Part shown: positions 1-8,727 of the stretch, in pieces
How the letters are laid out: each line of letters begins with the position of its first letter
Position numbering within the stretch: position 1 is the stretch's first letter
Source of the DNA: Acidipropionibacterium sp.
GTDB taxonomy: Bacteria; Actinomycetota; Actinomycetes; Propionibacteriales; Propionibacteriaceae
Direction of reading: 5' to 3'
Assembly: GCA_022647765.1 (NCBI GenBank)
Contig: JALCLH010000001.1
Coordinates: 124,001-188,000, forward strand
DNA: 64,000 nt
Made by a program: the position numbers and the translations under genes
Notes under the pieces: generated by a model
Seen by the model: only the letters and a program-made list of their open reading frames with translations
Databases searched by the model: none
Told to the model about the DNA's origin: nothing

Positions 1-358
1 CGGTGGCGTAGCGCAGCCCCATCTGTTTCACCGATTCGGCCACCCGACGCGGCTCGTCGGTGTCGTAGCCGTCGGGTCTGGCCGAGGCGATCTGGCAGAA
101 GTCGCAGCGCCGGGTGCACTTGTCCCCGCCGATCAGGAAGGTGGCCTCGCGGTCCTCCCAGCACTCGAAGATATTGGGACAGCCGGCCTCCTGGCACACC
201 GTGTGCAGATCGGTGTCGTGCATCCGTCGGCGCATGTCGCGGTATTCCGGACCCATGGTGGCCTTGGTGCGGATCCACTTCGGCTTGCCCTCGATCGGAG
301 TCTGGGCGTTCTTGACCTCGACGCGCAATAGCCGTCGTCCGTCGGCTTCGACACTCAT
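1..358 (-). CDS. lipA: Lipoyl synthase LipA (N-terminal part, runs off the window)
   Basis: Radical SAM enzyme that inserts two sulfur atoms into protein-bound octanoyl groups to make lipoate. The first 119 residues are visible. They contain both cysteine clusters of the family: the auxiliary cluster CX4CX5C ([12 protein letters not shown]) and the radical SAM CX3CX2C (CTRRCDFC). The ATG at 358-356 lies 18 bp after the stop of the copper ATPase, so it is probably the last visible gene of the leftward sucB-lipB operon. The C-terminal two thirds lie outside the window. Confidence 0.95.
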   Translation of the reverse strand, partial: MSVEADGRRLLRVEVKNAQTPIEGKPKWIRTKATMGPEYRDMRRRMHDTDLHTVCQEAGCPNIFECWEDREATFLIGGDKCTRRCDFCQIASARPDGYDTDEPRRVAESVKQMGLRYAT

Positions 359-376
359 GAGGGGATTCTATCCAGG

Positions 377-2629
377 TCACCTGAAACTGCGGAGCCGCAG
401 AGAGTTCGTGACCACCAGCAGACTGGACAGGCTCATCGCCAGCCCGGAGATCAGCGGGTTCAGCAGCCCGGCGGCGGCGATCGGGATCGCCGCGATGTTG
501 TAGGCGAAGGCCCACACCAGATTCCCGCGGATGGTGCGCAGGGTCTTGCGGGCCAGCCGGATCGCGTCGGGGACGACGCCGAGATGGGCACGGACGCAGA
601 TGATGTCGGCGCTGCGCATCGCGATATCGGTACCGGTCATCATCGCCAGTCCCAGATCGGCGCCGGCCAGGGCGGCGGCGTCGTTGATCCCGTCGCCGAC
701 CATCGCGACCCGGTGCCTCCGGCTGCGCAGATCCTCGATCACCGCGGACTTCTGGGTGGGGATCACCTCGGCCAGCACGTCGTCGCAGCCCAGACGGCGT
801 CCCGCCTGTTCGGCGGCGGCCCGCGAGTCCCCGGTGAGCAGGATGGTGCGCAGGCCCATCCGGTGCAGCTCGGCCATCACCTCGGCCCCCTCCGGCTTGA
901 GGGTGTCGGCCAGCTCCAGCACGGCGACCGCCCGGTCGTCGACCCCGGTCACCACCGGGGTGGCGCCCCGGGCGGCGGCCTCATCCAGGGCGGTGGCCAG
1001 GGTCGCCGGCAGGCCGATACCGGCGTCGGTGAGGAAGGCCGCATTGCCGGCGGTGACCCGGTGGCCGTCGACCACCCCCCGCAGTCCGCGGCCGGCCACC
1101 GTCTCCAGATCGGTGCACGGCAACCGATCGAGCTCCGGGGCGCGGGCGGTGGCATCGGCGAAGGCGACGATCGCCCGGGCGACCGGGTGCCCCGAGCCGC
1201 GCTCCAGGGCGGCGGTCAGCGCGAGCACCCGGTCCGGGTCGACAGCGGATCGGCCGCAGGTGACGGAGACCACGGCCATCGCCCCGGTGGTCACGGTGCC
1301 GGTCTTGTCGAAGACCACGGTGTCGATCCGCCCGGAGGCCTCCAGGGCGTCCGGGCCCTTGATGAGGATTCCGAGCTGTCCGCCGCGGCCCACCCCGACC
1401 ATCAGGGCGGTCGGGGTGGCCAGTCCCAGCGCGCACGGGCAGGCGATCACCAGCACCGACAGGGCCGCCGACAGGGCGTGTCGCAGCCCGGCCCCCGACA
1501 GCCACCAGCCGCCGAAGGTGACCACCACGACGCCCAGCACCACCGGGACGAAGACCGCCACCACCTTGTCGACCAGCCTCTGAACATTGGCCTTGCGGGC
1601 CTGCGCCTGCTCGGCCATCGTCGCCATCTGGGACAACTGAGACGCCGATCCCACGGCGGTGGCGCGCACCACCAGGCGCCCGGAAAGACTCACCGTCCCG
1701 CCCAGCACGCGCGAGCCGGCCGCCGCCTCGACCGGCATCGGCTCGCCGGTCATCATCGAGGCGTCGATGCTGGAGGCCCCCTCCACCACCTCGCCGTCGG
1801 CGGCGACGGTCTCACCGGCCAGAGTCACGAACAGGTCCCCGCGGCGCAGCCGGGAGATCGGCACCACCGTCTCGACGCCCTCGCGCAGCACCCGGGCATG
1901 GGTGGCCGCCAGTTGTCCCAGGGCGGTGAGCACCGAGCGGGCCGACCGGGTGGCGCGCGCCTCGAAGTACCGTCCGGCCAGCAGGAAGCAGGTGACCCCG
2001 GCGGCGACGTCCAGATAGAGGGTGTCGGCCCCGGCCGGGGTGATGCCGTAGCCCAGCCAGTAGCCCTCGTGATCGGAGGCGCCGATGGCGATCGAGATCG
2101 TCGACCAGCCGAAGGAGGCCAGCACGCCCAGCGAGACCAGGGTGTCCATCGAGGTGGTGCCGTGCCGCAGGTTCGACCACATCGCCCGGTGGAACGGCCC
2201 GGCGCACCAGAACACCACGGGTACGGCCATCAGCACCAGCAGCCAGTCCCAGCCGGGGAATCGCAGCTGGGGGGCGAGCGCCAGCACCAGTCCGATGTCC
2301 ATCAGGGGAAGGGTGAGCAGCACCGCGACGATAAGACGCCGGCGCAGCGAGGTGATCCGCCGGGCGGTCTGCACCGCGGGGTCGACGTCGGCCAGCGGAG
2401 CGGCGCTGTAGCCCGTCCTCTTCACCGCGGCGACGGCGTCTGGAAGCGTCAGGCCGGTCACCATGGCGCTCTCGGTGGTGTAGTTGACGCTGACCCGGAC
2501 GCCGTCCATCCGCGACAGCTTCTTCTCGATCTGGGTGGCGCAGGCCGAGCAGGTCATGCCGCCGATCTGCAGCTGGACCGTCTCGCGCCGGCCGGACCCG
2601 TCCGAGCGGTCCGCCACCGCCGATGTCAT
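377..2629 (-). CDS. Copper-translocating P1B-type ATPase
   Basis: Membrane ATPase of 750 residues that exports Cu(I) or delivers it to periplasmic-side oxidases. Seen in order: an N-terminal heavy-metal domain with GMTCSAC (about residue 24), membrane helices, the TGEP actuator motif, the ion-binding CPC motif (ACPCALGLA), the phosphorylation site DKTGT, the P1B-type HP dipeptide (GHPVARAI) and GDGINDA. The ATG overlaps the stop of the upstream CopD-CtaG gene by 3 nt (ATGA arrangement), indicating translational coupling. Because CtaG-type proteins assemble the CuB centre of cytochrome oxidase, I infer the pair serves copper supply to the aa3 oxidase encoded at 11.3-21.4 kb. Plain copper detoxification is the alternative. 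Confidence 0.93.
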   Translation of the reverse strand: MTSAVADRSDGSGRRETVQLQIGGMTCSACATQIEKKLSRMDGVRVSVNYTTESAMVTGLTLPDAVAAVKRTGYSAAPLADVDPAVQTARRITSLRRRLIVAVLLTLPLMDIGLVLALAPQLRFPGWDWLLVLMAVPVVFWCAGPFHRAMWSNLRHGTTSMDTLVSLGVLASFGWSTISIAIGASDHEGYWLGYGITPAGADTLYLDVAAGVTCFLLAGRYFEARATRSARSVLTALGQLAATHARVLREGVETVVPISRLRRGDLFVTLAGETVAADGEVVEGASSIDASMMTGEPMPVEAAAGSRVLGGTVSLSGRLVVRATAVGSASQLSQMATMAEQAQARKANVQRLVDKVVAVFVPVVLGVVVVTFGGWWLSGAGLRHALSAALSVLVIACPCALGLATPTALMVGVGRGGQLGILIKGPDALEASGRIDTVVFDKTGTVTTGAMAVVSVTCGRSAVDPDRVLALTAALERGSGHPVARAIVAFADATARAPELDRLPCTDLETVAGRGLRGVVDGHRVTAGNAAFLTDAGIGLPATLATALDEAAARGATPVVTGVDDRAVAVLELADTLKPEGAEVMAELHRMGLRTILLTGDSRAAAEQAGRRLGCDDVLAEVIPTQKSAVIEDLRSRRHRVAMVGDGINDAAALAGADLGLAMMTGTDIAMRSADIICVRAHLGVVPDAIRLARKTLRTIRGNLVWAFAYNIAAIPIAAAGLLNPLISGLAMSLSSLLVVTNSLRLRSFR

Positions 2630-4533
2630 CGGCCCGGCCCATCCTGATCGTCCTGGCCGGCCATCTGGGCGAGCATCTCGTTATAGGCGGTCAGCGAGGC
2701 CTCGAGCCCGCCCTCGTCCTCGGCGGCGTCGATCTTCTTCTGATCCCGCTTGTCGGCCAGGAACCACTGGACGCACAGCGCGATGAGCACCACGGCCATC
2801 GGCGGCTCCCCAGCGGCCCAGGTGAGCTGACCGCCGAGGTTCTGATTGGCCGCCAGATCCCTGACCCAGGGCACCGCCAGGGTCTCGTAGTAGTCGGCGC
2901 CGATGATCTGCTTGGTGCTCATCACGATGACCGCGAAGAAAGAGTGGAAGGGCATCGCGGTGATGATGAATCCCAGCCGGCCGATGTGGGGCAGCGAGGT
3001 GGGCAGCTCGTCCAGGCCGATGACGTACTCGAAAAGCAGCAGGCCGGCCGCCATGAAGTGCAGCAGCATCCACTGATGACCCCAGTGGTAGCGCATCAGC
3101 AGACCGAAGATCGGGGTGAAGTAGACGGCGTAGAAGCTTGCGGTGAACACCGCCCAGCCCGCGAAGGGCCCGAACAGGATCGTGGTCGGACGCCAGTGCA
3201 GCAGGGATTCCAGGCACTCGCGCGGCCTGTCGGTGAGCACAGAGCGCAGCAGGGTGATCGGCGCGGCCAGCACCAGCAGCGCCGGCACCAGCATATTCAC
3301 CAGCATGTGCACCAGCATGTGCCAGCTGAAGGTGATCGAGGAGTACTTCCACAGCCCGGAGCTGCCCAGATAGGCCACAACCGCCCAGCCGATCAGCCAG
3401 GCCACGATCCGCCCCGAGTACCACTTCCGACCGTCGCGGCGCACCCGGCGGACCGCCAGCAGATAGCTCACCGCCGCCGCGACCGCGAGGAAGAGCATCA
3501 GCAGGTTCGGGCGTCCGGGCAGCAGCAGTCTGCCCACCGTCGGGGGGCCGGGCAGGTTGTAGCCCAGATAGTTCACCACGGCGGTCTGCGGCACCAGATA
3601 GCGCGGCGGGATGAGCTGGGAGGAGGCGCCGGTGATCACCAGCACGACCGCCACCGGCAGCGCCGCCGGCCAGCCGGGGAGACGCCGGGGGATCCAGGTC
3701 AGCACCAGCCAGCCGGCCAGCGCGATCAGGAGCACAAGCCGTCCGATGCCCCAGCGCGAGTCCAGCGGCGAGGTTCCGGCCAGTCCCTGCCAGGTCACCA
3801 CGAGCTGGCCGGCCAGGGCCACCGCCAGGCAGACCATCAGCGGTGCGCGGGTGCGCGCGACGCGGGCCGGGGCGCCGTCCGGGCCGCCCAGCAGCCGGGC
3901 GGCGACGATCGCGCAGGCGATCACCGTGGCGACACCGCAGATCGCCCCGGCGTCGGTGGAGAAGTCGTGATTCAGGCCCACCGAGACCGATCCGGTGACG
4001 ATCACCGGCAGAGCCGAGGCGATCACCGCCAGGCTGATCAGCAGCAGGCCGCCGACGCTGCGGCACAGCAGGCAGACCAGGGAGGTGATCAGGCCGATCA
4101 CCGCCATTGCGAACCAGGCTGTCACCGATGGGGTGGAGGCGAGATGACTCGGCAGGTCGCCGATCACCTCGGCGGTCGGCAGGCCGGAGCTGTCGGCCGC
4201 CTCCAGGGGCACCATCAGCAGCGCTGCGATGGTCCAGGCCTGGCTGGTCAGCCACGCCTGCCGGGTGATCCGGGGCGACGGAGCACCCTGATGATCCTGA
4301 TCGCGGGATCCCAGCACGGTGGCCAGCAGGAGCTGGGCGAGGGTGAGCACCAGCGCGGTCCACGCCGCGGTCGCCGTCATGGCGTGCAGGATGCTGGTGA
4401 GCAGGTCCGGATCGGCCCGGCCGAGCAGACGCGGCTCCAGGCGGCGCGCCGACCCGATCAGGCCGGCGGCGACCGCCATCGCCACCGCGACCAGCACGGG
4501 CCAGAGGCGGTGCGCCGGATCAGACGTGGCCAT
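2626..4533 (-). CDS. CopD-CtaG fusion: copper import/cytochrome oxidase assembly membrane protein
   Basis: Polytopic membrane protein of 635 residues. The N-terminal half resembles CopD-type copper proteins. The C-terminal half resembles caa3_CtaG, with histidines in membrane segments (SWHMLVHMLV, MRYHWGHQWMLLHF, MPFHSFF) that probably bind copper. Start is the ATG at 4533, preceded by a good Shine-Dalgarno (GAGGAGG). It lies 25 bp after lipB and overlaps the copper ATPase start. The fusion is a known actinobacterial architecture. Copper delivery to the CuB site is inferred from the family, not shown here. Confidence 0.87.
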   Translation of the reverse strand: MATSDPAHRLWPVLVAVAMAVAAGLIGSARRLEPRLLGRADPDLLTSILHAMTATAAWTALVLTLAQLLLATVLGSRDQDHQGAPSPRITRQAWLTSQAWTIAALLMVPLEAADSSGLPTAEVIGDLPSHLASTPSVTAWFAMAVIGLITSLVCLLCRSVGGLLLISLAVIASALPVIVTGSVSVGLNHDFSTDAGAICGVATVIACAIVAARLLGGPDGAPARVARTRAPLMVCLAVALAGQLVVTWQGLAGTSPLDSRWGIGRLVLLIALAGWLVLTWIPRRLPGWPAALPVAVVLVITGASSQLIPPRYLVPQTAVVNYLGYNLPGPPTVGRLLLPGRPNLLMLFLAVAAAVSYLLAVRRVRRDGRKWYSGRIVAWLIGWAVVAYLGSSGLWKYSSITFSWHMLVHMLVNMLVPALLVLAAPITLLRSVLTDRPRECLESLLHWRPTTILFGPFAGWAVFTASFYAVYFTPIFGLLMRYHWGHQWMLLHFMAAGLLLFEYVIGLDELPTSLPHIGRLGFIITAMPFHSFFAVIVMSTKQIIGADYYETLAVPWVRDLAANQNLGGQLTWAAGEPPMAVVLIALCVQWFLADKRDQKKIDAAEDEGGLEASLTAYNEMLAQMAGQDDQDGPGR

Positions 4534-4558
4534 CGATCCTCCTCGGTCTGGCGGGCAG

Positions 4559-5419
4559 TCAGTTGATGGGGTGCAGAAAGGTCGGGTGCTGATACGCCGG
4601 GTGCTCCCGCCGCGGGATGTCCGGACTCATCCGGTAGTCCCGGAAAGACATCATCTCGGTGAGAATCGGCTCCAGACGCCGCGCGACCGCGACCAGCCCG
4701 GGCACCTCGGCGTCCGGCCCGTGCGCCCGGCGCAGCTCCCGGGCCATCGTGGTGACCTCGGCGTCCTCGATTCCGCAGGGGATGATGTTGTCGAATCCGG
4801 TGGTGCCGGGGTCGACGTTGAGCGCGAATCCGTGCATCGCCGTCTGCCGGGAGACCCGGATCCCGATCGCGCAGATCTTCCGCTCCGGGCCGTGGCCGTC
4901 GGAGGGGAACCAGACCCCGGTCCGGCCCGGCACCCGGCCGGCCGACAGCCCGTACTGGGCGAGCAGCCGGATGATGGCCTCCTCGACCCGGCGCACGTAG
5001 TCGACGACGCCGATCCCGCGCTGCAGGAAGACGATCGGGTAGCCGACCAGCTGACCGGGGCCGTGCCAGGTGATCTCCCCGCCGCGGTCGACCGGCACCA
5101 CCGGGGTGCCGTCGAAGGGGTAGGCCTCCGGCCGGGTGCGCCGTCCCGCGGTGTAGACGGGATCGTGCTCGACGTAGATCACGGTGTCGGGGGCCCGATG
5201 GGAGGACACCTCGGCGTGCACCTCGCGCTGGTGGGACCAGCACCAGTTGTACTCGGTGCGGGTGGGCGGGGTGTCCGCGATGCCCAGGTACTCGAAGCGC
5301 AGCCCGGCCGGATGAGCCACCCACCCCTTCGGGACGACGCCGTGGGCCACCTGTGGAGTGGACGGCTGAGGGGTGTGCGGCTGGGGAGTGGAGACCTCCC
5401 CCGCATCTGTGTCGGACAC
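4559..5419 (-). CDS. lipB: Octanoyl-[ACP]:protein N-octanoyltransferase LipB
   Basis: Transfers octanoate from acyl carrier protein to lipoyl domains, the first step of lipoylation. The family signature RGGEITWHGPGQLVGYP is present, as are the catalytic Lys (KICAIGIRV) and the acyl-thioester Cys (NIIPCGIEDAE). The start is a GTG at 5419 immediately after the TGA of sucB, so the two are coupled. The 286-residue product has about 40 extra N-terminal residues rich in Pro/Thr/Gln compared with typical LipB. The true start could lie downstream, nearer the conserved LRFEYLG. Confidence 0.93.
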   Translation of the reverse strand: MSDTDAGEVSTPQPHTPQPSTPQVAHGVVPKGWVAHPAGLRFEYLGIADTPPTRTEYNWCWSHQREVHAEVSSHRAPDTVIYVEHDPVYTAGRRTRPEAYPFDGTPVVPVDRGGEITWHGPGQLVGYPIVFLQRGIGVVDYVRRVEEAIIRLLAQYGLSAGRVPGRTGVWFPSDGHGPERKICAIGIRVSRQTAMHGFALNVDPGTTGFDNIIPCGIEDAEVTTMARELRRAHGPDAEVPGLVAVARRLEPILTEMMSFRDYRMSPDIPRREHPAYQHPTFLHPIN

Positions 5420-7162
5420 TCAGAACTCCCCTGCGAAGTCGCCCTCCTCCAGGCGGCTCTTGATCCCGGAGAGGAACCTGGCCGCCACGGCGCCGTCGAT
5501 GAGGCGGTGGTCGTAGCTCAGCGAGAGATACATCATGTCGCGGATCGCGATGGTGTCCTCGCCGAACTCGTTGGTGACCACCACCGGGCGCTTCACCAGC
5601 GCCCCGGTGCCGAGGATGGCGACCTCGGGCTGGTTGACGATCGGGGTGTCGAAGAGGGCTCCGGCCGACCCGTAGTTGGTGATCGTGAAGGTGCCGCCGG
5701 CCAGCTCGTCGGGGGTCACCTTGTTGTCGCGGGTGCGGGCCGCCAGGTCACCGATCTGGTGAGCCAGGCCGGCGATGTTGAGATTGCCGGCGTCCTTGAT
5801 CACCGGGACCAGCAGGCCCCTCGGGGTGTCGACCGCGATGCCGACGTTCTCGCTGGCGCCGTAGGAGACGGTGCCGGCCTCGGTGTCGATCCGGGCGTTG
5901 AACTTCGGGTTCTGCTTGAGGGCCTCGACGACCGCCTTGGTGATGAACGGAAGGTAGGACAGGCCCACTCCCTCACGGGCCTTGAAGGCCGCCTTCTCGG
6001 CCTTGCGGATCCGCGAGATCGCCGTCATGTCCACCTCGACGGTGGCGGTGAGCTGAGCCGAGACCTGCAGGGACTCGACCATCCGCGAGGCGATCACCTT
6101 GCGCAGCCGGCTCATCTTCTCGGTGGTGCCGCGCAGCGCGACGGCCTCCGCGGAGACCTGCTGGGACGCCGTGCGGGCCGATCCCTTCGAGGCCGGAGAG
6201 GGCGCCGCTGCCGGAGCGGCGGCCGGCGTCGGCTCGGGGGCCGGAGCCTTGGCCTTCTCGGCGGCCTCCAGCACGTCCTGCTTGCGGATCCGCCCGCCGA
6301 CCCCGGTGCCCTTGAGGGTCGCGAGATCGATGTGGTGCTCCTTGGCCAGTTTGCGCACCAGCGGGGTGACGTAGACGTCGCTGGACGCACTGGTGGCGCG
6401 CGGAGCGACTGCATTGGTCACAGATGGTGCGGTCGGAGCCGGAGCAGGGACGGGGGTGGCGGGAGCCGGAGACGGGGTCGGGCTGGCTGGTGCTGCGGGA
6501 GTGGCGGGAGGCGCTGCCGGCGGTTCGGGGCTGGCCTGGGGTGCCGGGGCCTCGGGTGCGCTGTCGGGGTCTCCGATGACGGCGAGGACGGAGCCGACGG
6601 CGGCCTCCTCGTCCTCGCGGACGCGGATCTCCAGGAGGGTTCCGGCGACGGGGGAGGGGACTTCGGTGTCGACCTTGTCGGTGGAGACCTCCAGGAGGGG
6701 TTCGTCGGCGTCGACGGTGTCTCCGACGGCTTTGAGCCATCGGGAGACGGTGCCCTCGGTGACGGACTCGCCCAGTGCCGGCAGAGTCACCTCGGTGCCC
6801 TTGGCGGCACCGCTCGGTGCCGGGCTGGCCGGGGCTGCCGGAGTCTCGGGGCTGGCCTGGGGAGCCGGGGAGGCCGGGGTCTCGGGTGCCGGAGACGCCT
6901 GGGGTGCAGGGGAGGGTGCGTTGTCGGGGTCTCCGATGACGGCGAGGACGGAGCCGACGGCGGCCTCCTCGTCCTCGCGGACGCGGATCTCCAGGAGGGT
7001 TCCGGCGACGGGGGAGGGGACTTCGGTGTCGACCTTGTCGGTGGAGACCTCCAGGAGGGGTTCGTCGGCCTCGACGGTGTCTCCGACGGCTTTGAGCCAT
7101 CGGGAGACGGTGCCCTCGGTGACGGACTCGCCCAGTGCGGGAAGGGTGACTTCGGTCGACAT
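5420..7162 (-). CDS. sucB: Dihydrolipoamide acyltransferase E2 with two lipoyl domains
   Basis: E2 component of a 2-oxoacid dehydrogenase complex (2-oxoglutarate and/or pyruvate; in actinobacteria this gene is often called sucB or dlaT). The 580-residue product has two lipoyl domains (about 1-75 and 120-195, each with the DKVDTE lipoyl-lysine turn), Ala/Pro-rich linkers, an E1/E3-binding domain (VRKLAKEHHIDLATLKGTG) and a catalytic domain ending in the DHRLIDG active-site motif. I chose the ATG at 7162 because AAGGAG lies 9 nt upstream; a longer frame adds nine unlikely residues. First gene of the lipoylation operon. The two lipoyl domains are almost identical at DNA level. Confidence 0.94.
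   Translation of the reverse strand: MSTEVTLPALGESVTEGTVSRWLKAVGDTVEADEPLLEVSTDKVDTEVPSPVAGTLLEIRVREDEEAAVGSVLAVIGDPDNAPSPAPQASPAPETPASPAPQASPETPAAPASPAPSGAAKGTEVTLPALGESVTEGTVSRWLKAVGDTVDADEPLLEVSTDKVDTEVPSPVAGTLLEIRVREDEEAAVGSVLAVIGDPDSAPEAPAPQASPEPPAAPPATPAAPASPTPSPAPATPVPAPAPTAPSVTNAVAPRATSASSDVYVTPLVRKLAKEHHIDLATLKGTGVGGRIRKQDVLEAAEKAKAPAPEPTPAAAPAAAPSPASKGSARTASQQVSAEAVALRGTTEKMSRLRKVIASRMVESLQVSAQLTATVEVDMTAISRIRKAEKAAFKAREGVGLSYLPFITKAVVEALKQNPKFNARIDTEAGTVSYGASENVGIAVDTPRGLLVPVIKDAGNLNIAGLAHQIGDLAARTRDNKVTPDELAGGTFTITNYGSAGALFDTPIVNQPEVAILGTGALVKRPVVVTNEFGEDTIAIRDMMYLSLSYDHRLIDGAVAARFLSGIKSRLEEGDFAGEF
6562..7138. repeat. Direct 217-bp repeat encoding the two lipoyl domains of sucB
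   Basis: Bases 6562-6778 and 6922-7138 are identical except for position 6710 versus 7070 (g versus c), giving a direct repeat with a 360-bp period. Outside these limits the copies diverge at once. This indicates a recent duplication or ongoing gene conversion of the lipoyl domain. Confidence 0.95.
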
Positions 7163-7220
7163 GAGGTGGAGCTCCTTTGCAAGCCGCAATGTGTGGGTTT
7201 CACCCTAGCCCGAGCTGTCG

Positions 7221-7226
7221 TAATGT
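7221..7226 (+). promoter_or_regulatory. Candidate -10 (TAATGT) for a leaderless transcript
   Basis: The hexamer ends 7 nt before the GTG at 7234, so transcription would begin at or next to the start codon. No clear -35. Confidence 0.4.
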
Positions 7227-7233
7227 GCAGGAG

Positions 7234-7590
7234 GTGGCGAGCAGCAGATCGGCCGGAGCCAATGCCGACACCGACGGCGGGGGTGCATCCCGGGCCGGAC
7301 GCCGCTGGTGGCGGGCGGTGCTGGACGGCGTCATCATCGCTGCGGGACTGACGATGCTGATCTGGGGGATCGTGGCCCTGGCCCACCCCGCCGTCAGCTG
7401 CCGCGGAGTGCGGATGGCTCCCGGGGATGTCTGCCACAAGTCCAGCTACACCGCGGAGCGCACCGACACCGTGCAGACCTACGAGCAGAGACGCCGGGCG
7501 GTGGCCCAGTCCCGGCCGACGGTGATCGCGCTGGGCGCAACGATGACGGCCTTCGGCACCGTGATGGTCTACCGGCGATTCCGCCAGTAG
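7234..7590 (+). CDS. Small two-helix membrane protein, unknown function
   Basis: Protein of 118 residues with two predicted membrane segments (around VLDGVIIAAGLTMLIWGIVA and PTVIALGATMTAFGTVMVY) flanking a loop of about 45 residues with two cysteines (SCRG, DVCHK). It is divergent from sucB, with only 71 bp between start codons. GTG at 7234 is preferred because a TAATGT hexamer ends 7 nt upstream; GTG at 7225 is an alternative. I recognise no family. The paired cysteines in an extracytoplasmic loop would allow a disulfide. Confidence 0.65.
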   Translation: MASSRSAGANADTDGGGASRAGRRWWRAVLDGVIIAAGLTMLIWGIVALAHPAVSCRGVRMAPGDVCHKSSYTAERTDTVQTYEQRRRAVAQSRPTVIALGATMTAFGTVMVYRRFRQ

Positions 7591-7594
7591 GGGA

Positions 7595-7813
7595 TCAGGC
7601 CTCGGCCAGCGACATCGGCGGGCGGACCGGGTTCCCGTCCTCGGCGAGGGTGACGGCGTCGACCCCCTCCTCCGCGAGGTCCTCCCAGACCTCTGAGAAC
7701 CAGGCGTCGGCCTCATCGGCGGACTCGAAGGTCTGCTGGGCCCCCAGCTCGACCAGCGCATCGGCGACGGCGGGGGAGTTGTGGGGAACGGTGAGAATCC
7801 AGCTGAAGCTCAT
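7595..7813 (-). CDS. Conserved small acidic protein, unknown function
   Basis: Acidic 72-residue protein with no membrane segment or recognised motif. It lies 4 bp downstream of the DUF3043 gene in the same direction, so it is most likely co-transcribed. Its stop is only 4 bp from the stop of the convergent small membrane gene. No function can be offered. Confidence 0.6.
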   Translation of the reverse strand: MSFSWILTVPHNSPAVADALVELGAQQTFESADEADAWFSEVWEDLAEEGVDAVTLAEDGNPVRPPMSLAEA

Positions 7814-7817
7814 GACA

Positions 7818-8495
7818 TCAGTCCTCCTTCGTGTTCCTGCGGGACGCCGGCTTGAACCGGGGAGCCGGCTTGCGCCAGCGGCGCGGCGTCATCGCGCGGT
7901 TGTTGAGGTAGCTCAGCAGCCCTCGGCGCGAGATGTCGGGATACCGGGCGATGAGCTGCTTCTTGACCGGACGCCACAGCCGGATGGTGTCCAGCACCCA
8001 GAGGGCCATCACGACGAGGATCAGCACCGACATCGCGTTGACGACCTGAACCGCCGCCGGGAAGATCGCGATGATAACGAACCAGGCGACCATCACGACC
8101 AGGAAGATCGGCATGATGAACTCGCTGAACGTCCGGCGCGCGTCGACGTAATCGCGGATGAGCTGCCGCTCGGGGCGCTTCTCCAGGTTGTCCAGATTGG
8201 TGATCCGGGCCTGCCGCTTGGCCTCCCGGTCCTGCTGGCGCAGTTCCTTGCGCGAGAGGTTGGGGTGCAGCCGTTCCATCCGGGCCGCCTCCGCCTCGGC
8301 GCGGCTCAGCGTCGGCCCGCTCTTGGGCTGGGGGCCGCGACGCCGGGTGACCTGGATCTGCTCGGCCTCGCCCTTCGGGGACGCCGGGGCCCCGGCCGCC
8401 TTCTCGCCCTGCTTGGCGTGCGCCTTCTCCGTCGGCTGGTCGGAGGCCTTCTCGGTCTCGGTCTGGCCCTGCTGGTACGGACGGAAGAGTCCCAC
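7818..8495 (-). CDS. DUF3043 family membrane protein
   Basis: Protein of 225 residues. A basic, low-complexity cytoplasmic N-terminus (about 1-95, with RRRGPQPKSGPTLSRAEAE) is followed by a conserved RQLIRDYVDARRTFSEFIMP segment, two hydrophobic helices (about 125-170) and a basic tail. This is the actinobacterial DUF3043 layout (Rv2206-like), of unknown function. The start is a GTG at 8495 with AAGGA upstream. It sits beside pspA and the glycerate kinase/HesB genes as in the conserved actinobacterial block, divergent from pspA. Confidence 0.82.
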   Translation of the reverse strand: MGLFRPYQQGQTETEKASDQPTEKAHAKQGEKAAGAPASPKGEAEQIQVTRRRGPQPKSGPTLSRAEAEAARMERLHPNLSRKELRQQDREAKRQARITNLDNLEKRPERQLIRDYVDARRTFSEFIMPIFLVVMVAWFVIIAIFPAAVQVVNAMSVLILVVMALWVLDTIRLWRPVKKQLIARYPDISRRGLLSYLNNRAMTPRRWRKPAPRFKPASRRNTKED

Positions 8496-8673
8496 GCTGA
8501 ATCCTTGATCAGATGCCCACCCCCGCGTCCTGCGGGGCGCCCCTCGAGAAGGGGTCGCGGGCCAGTCTAGAAGATCCGATGGTCCACCGCCCGGCGGGAC
8601 CGTCAGGGGCGCGGTCTCACGCTATTGGCCCCGGGACCGTAGTCTTGTCCCTGTCACCGGGGCTTTTCGGGTC

Positions 8674-8689
8674 CGCGGGACGTCCCGCG
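8674..8689. repeat. Perfect 16-bp palindrome upstream of pspA
   Basis: CGCGGGACGTCCCGCG lies 38 bp before the pspA ATG, in the 232-bp divergent region between the DUF3043 gene and pspA. It could be an operator or a hairpin in the pspA leader. Otherwise I see no feature in this gap. Confidence 0.5.
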
Positions 8690-8727
8690 ACCGCGGATTC
8701 ACTCTACGGAAGGATCAGACACCACCC

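Noticed and set aside
6562..7138. Repeat pair considered as CRISPR or mobile repeat
   Set aside because: Only two units, each coding for a lipoyl domain in frame.
584..7351. Long open frames on the plus strand opposite the copper ATPase, CopD-CtaG, lipB and sucB (up to about 1,000 codons)
   Set aside because: They are antisense to genes with clear motifs and consist of Gly/Arg/His/Gln/Asp-rich nonsense typical of GC-rich shadow frames.
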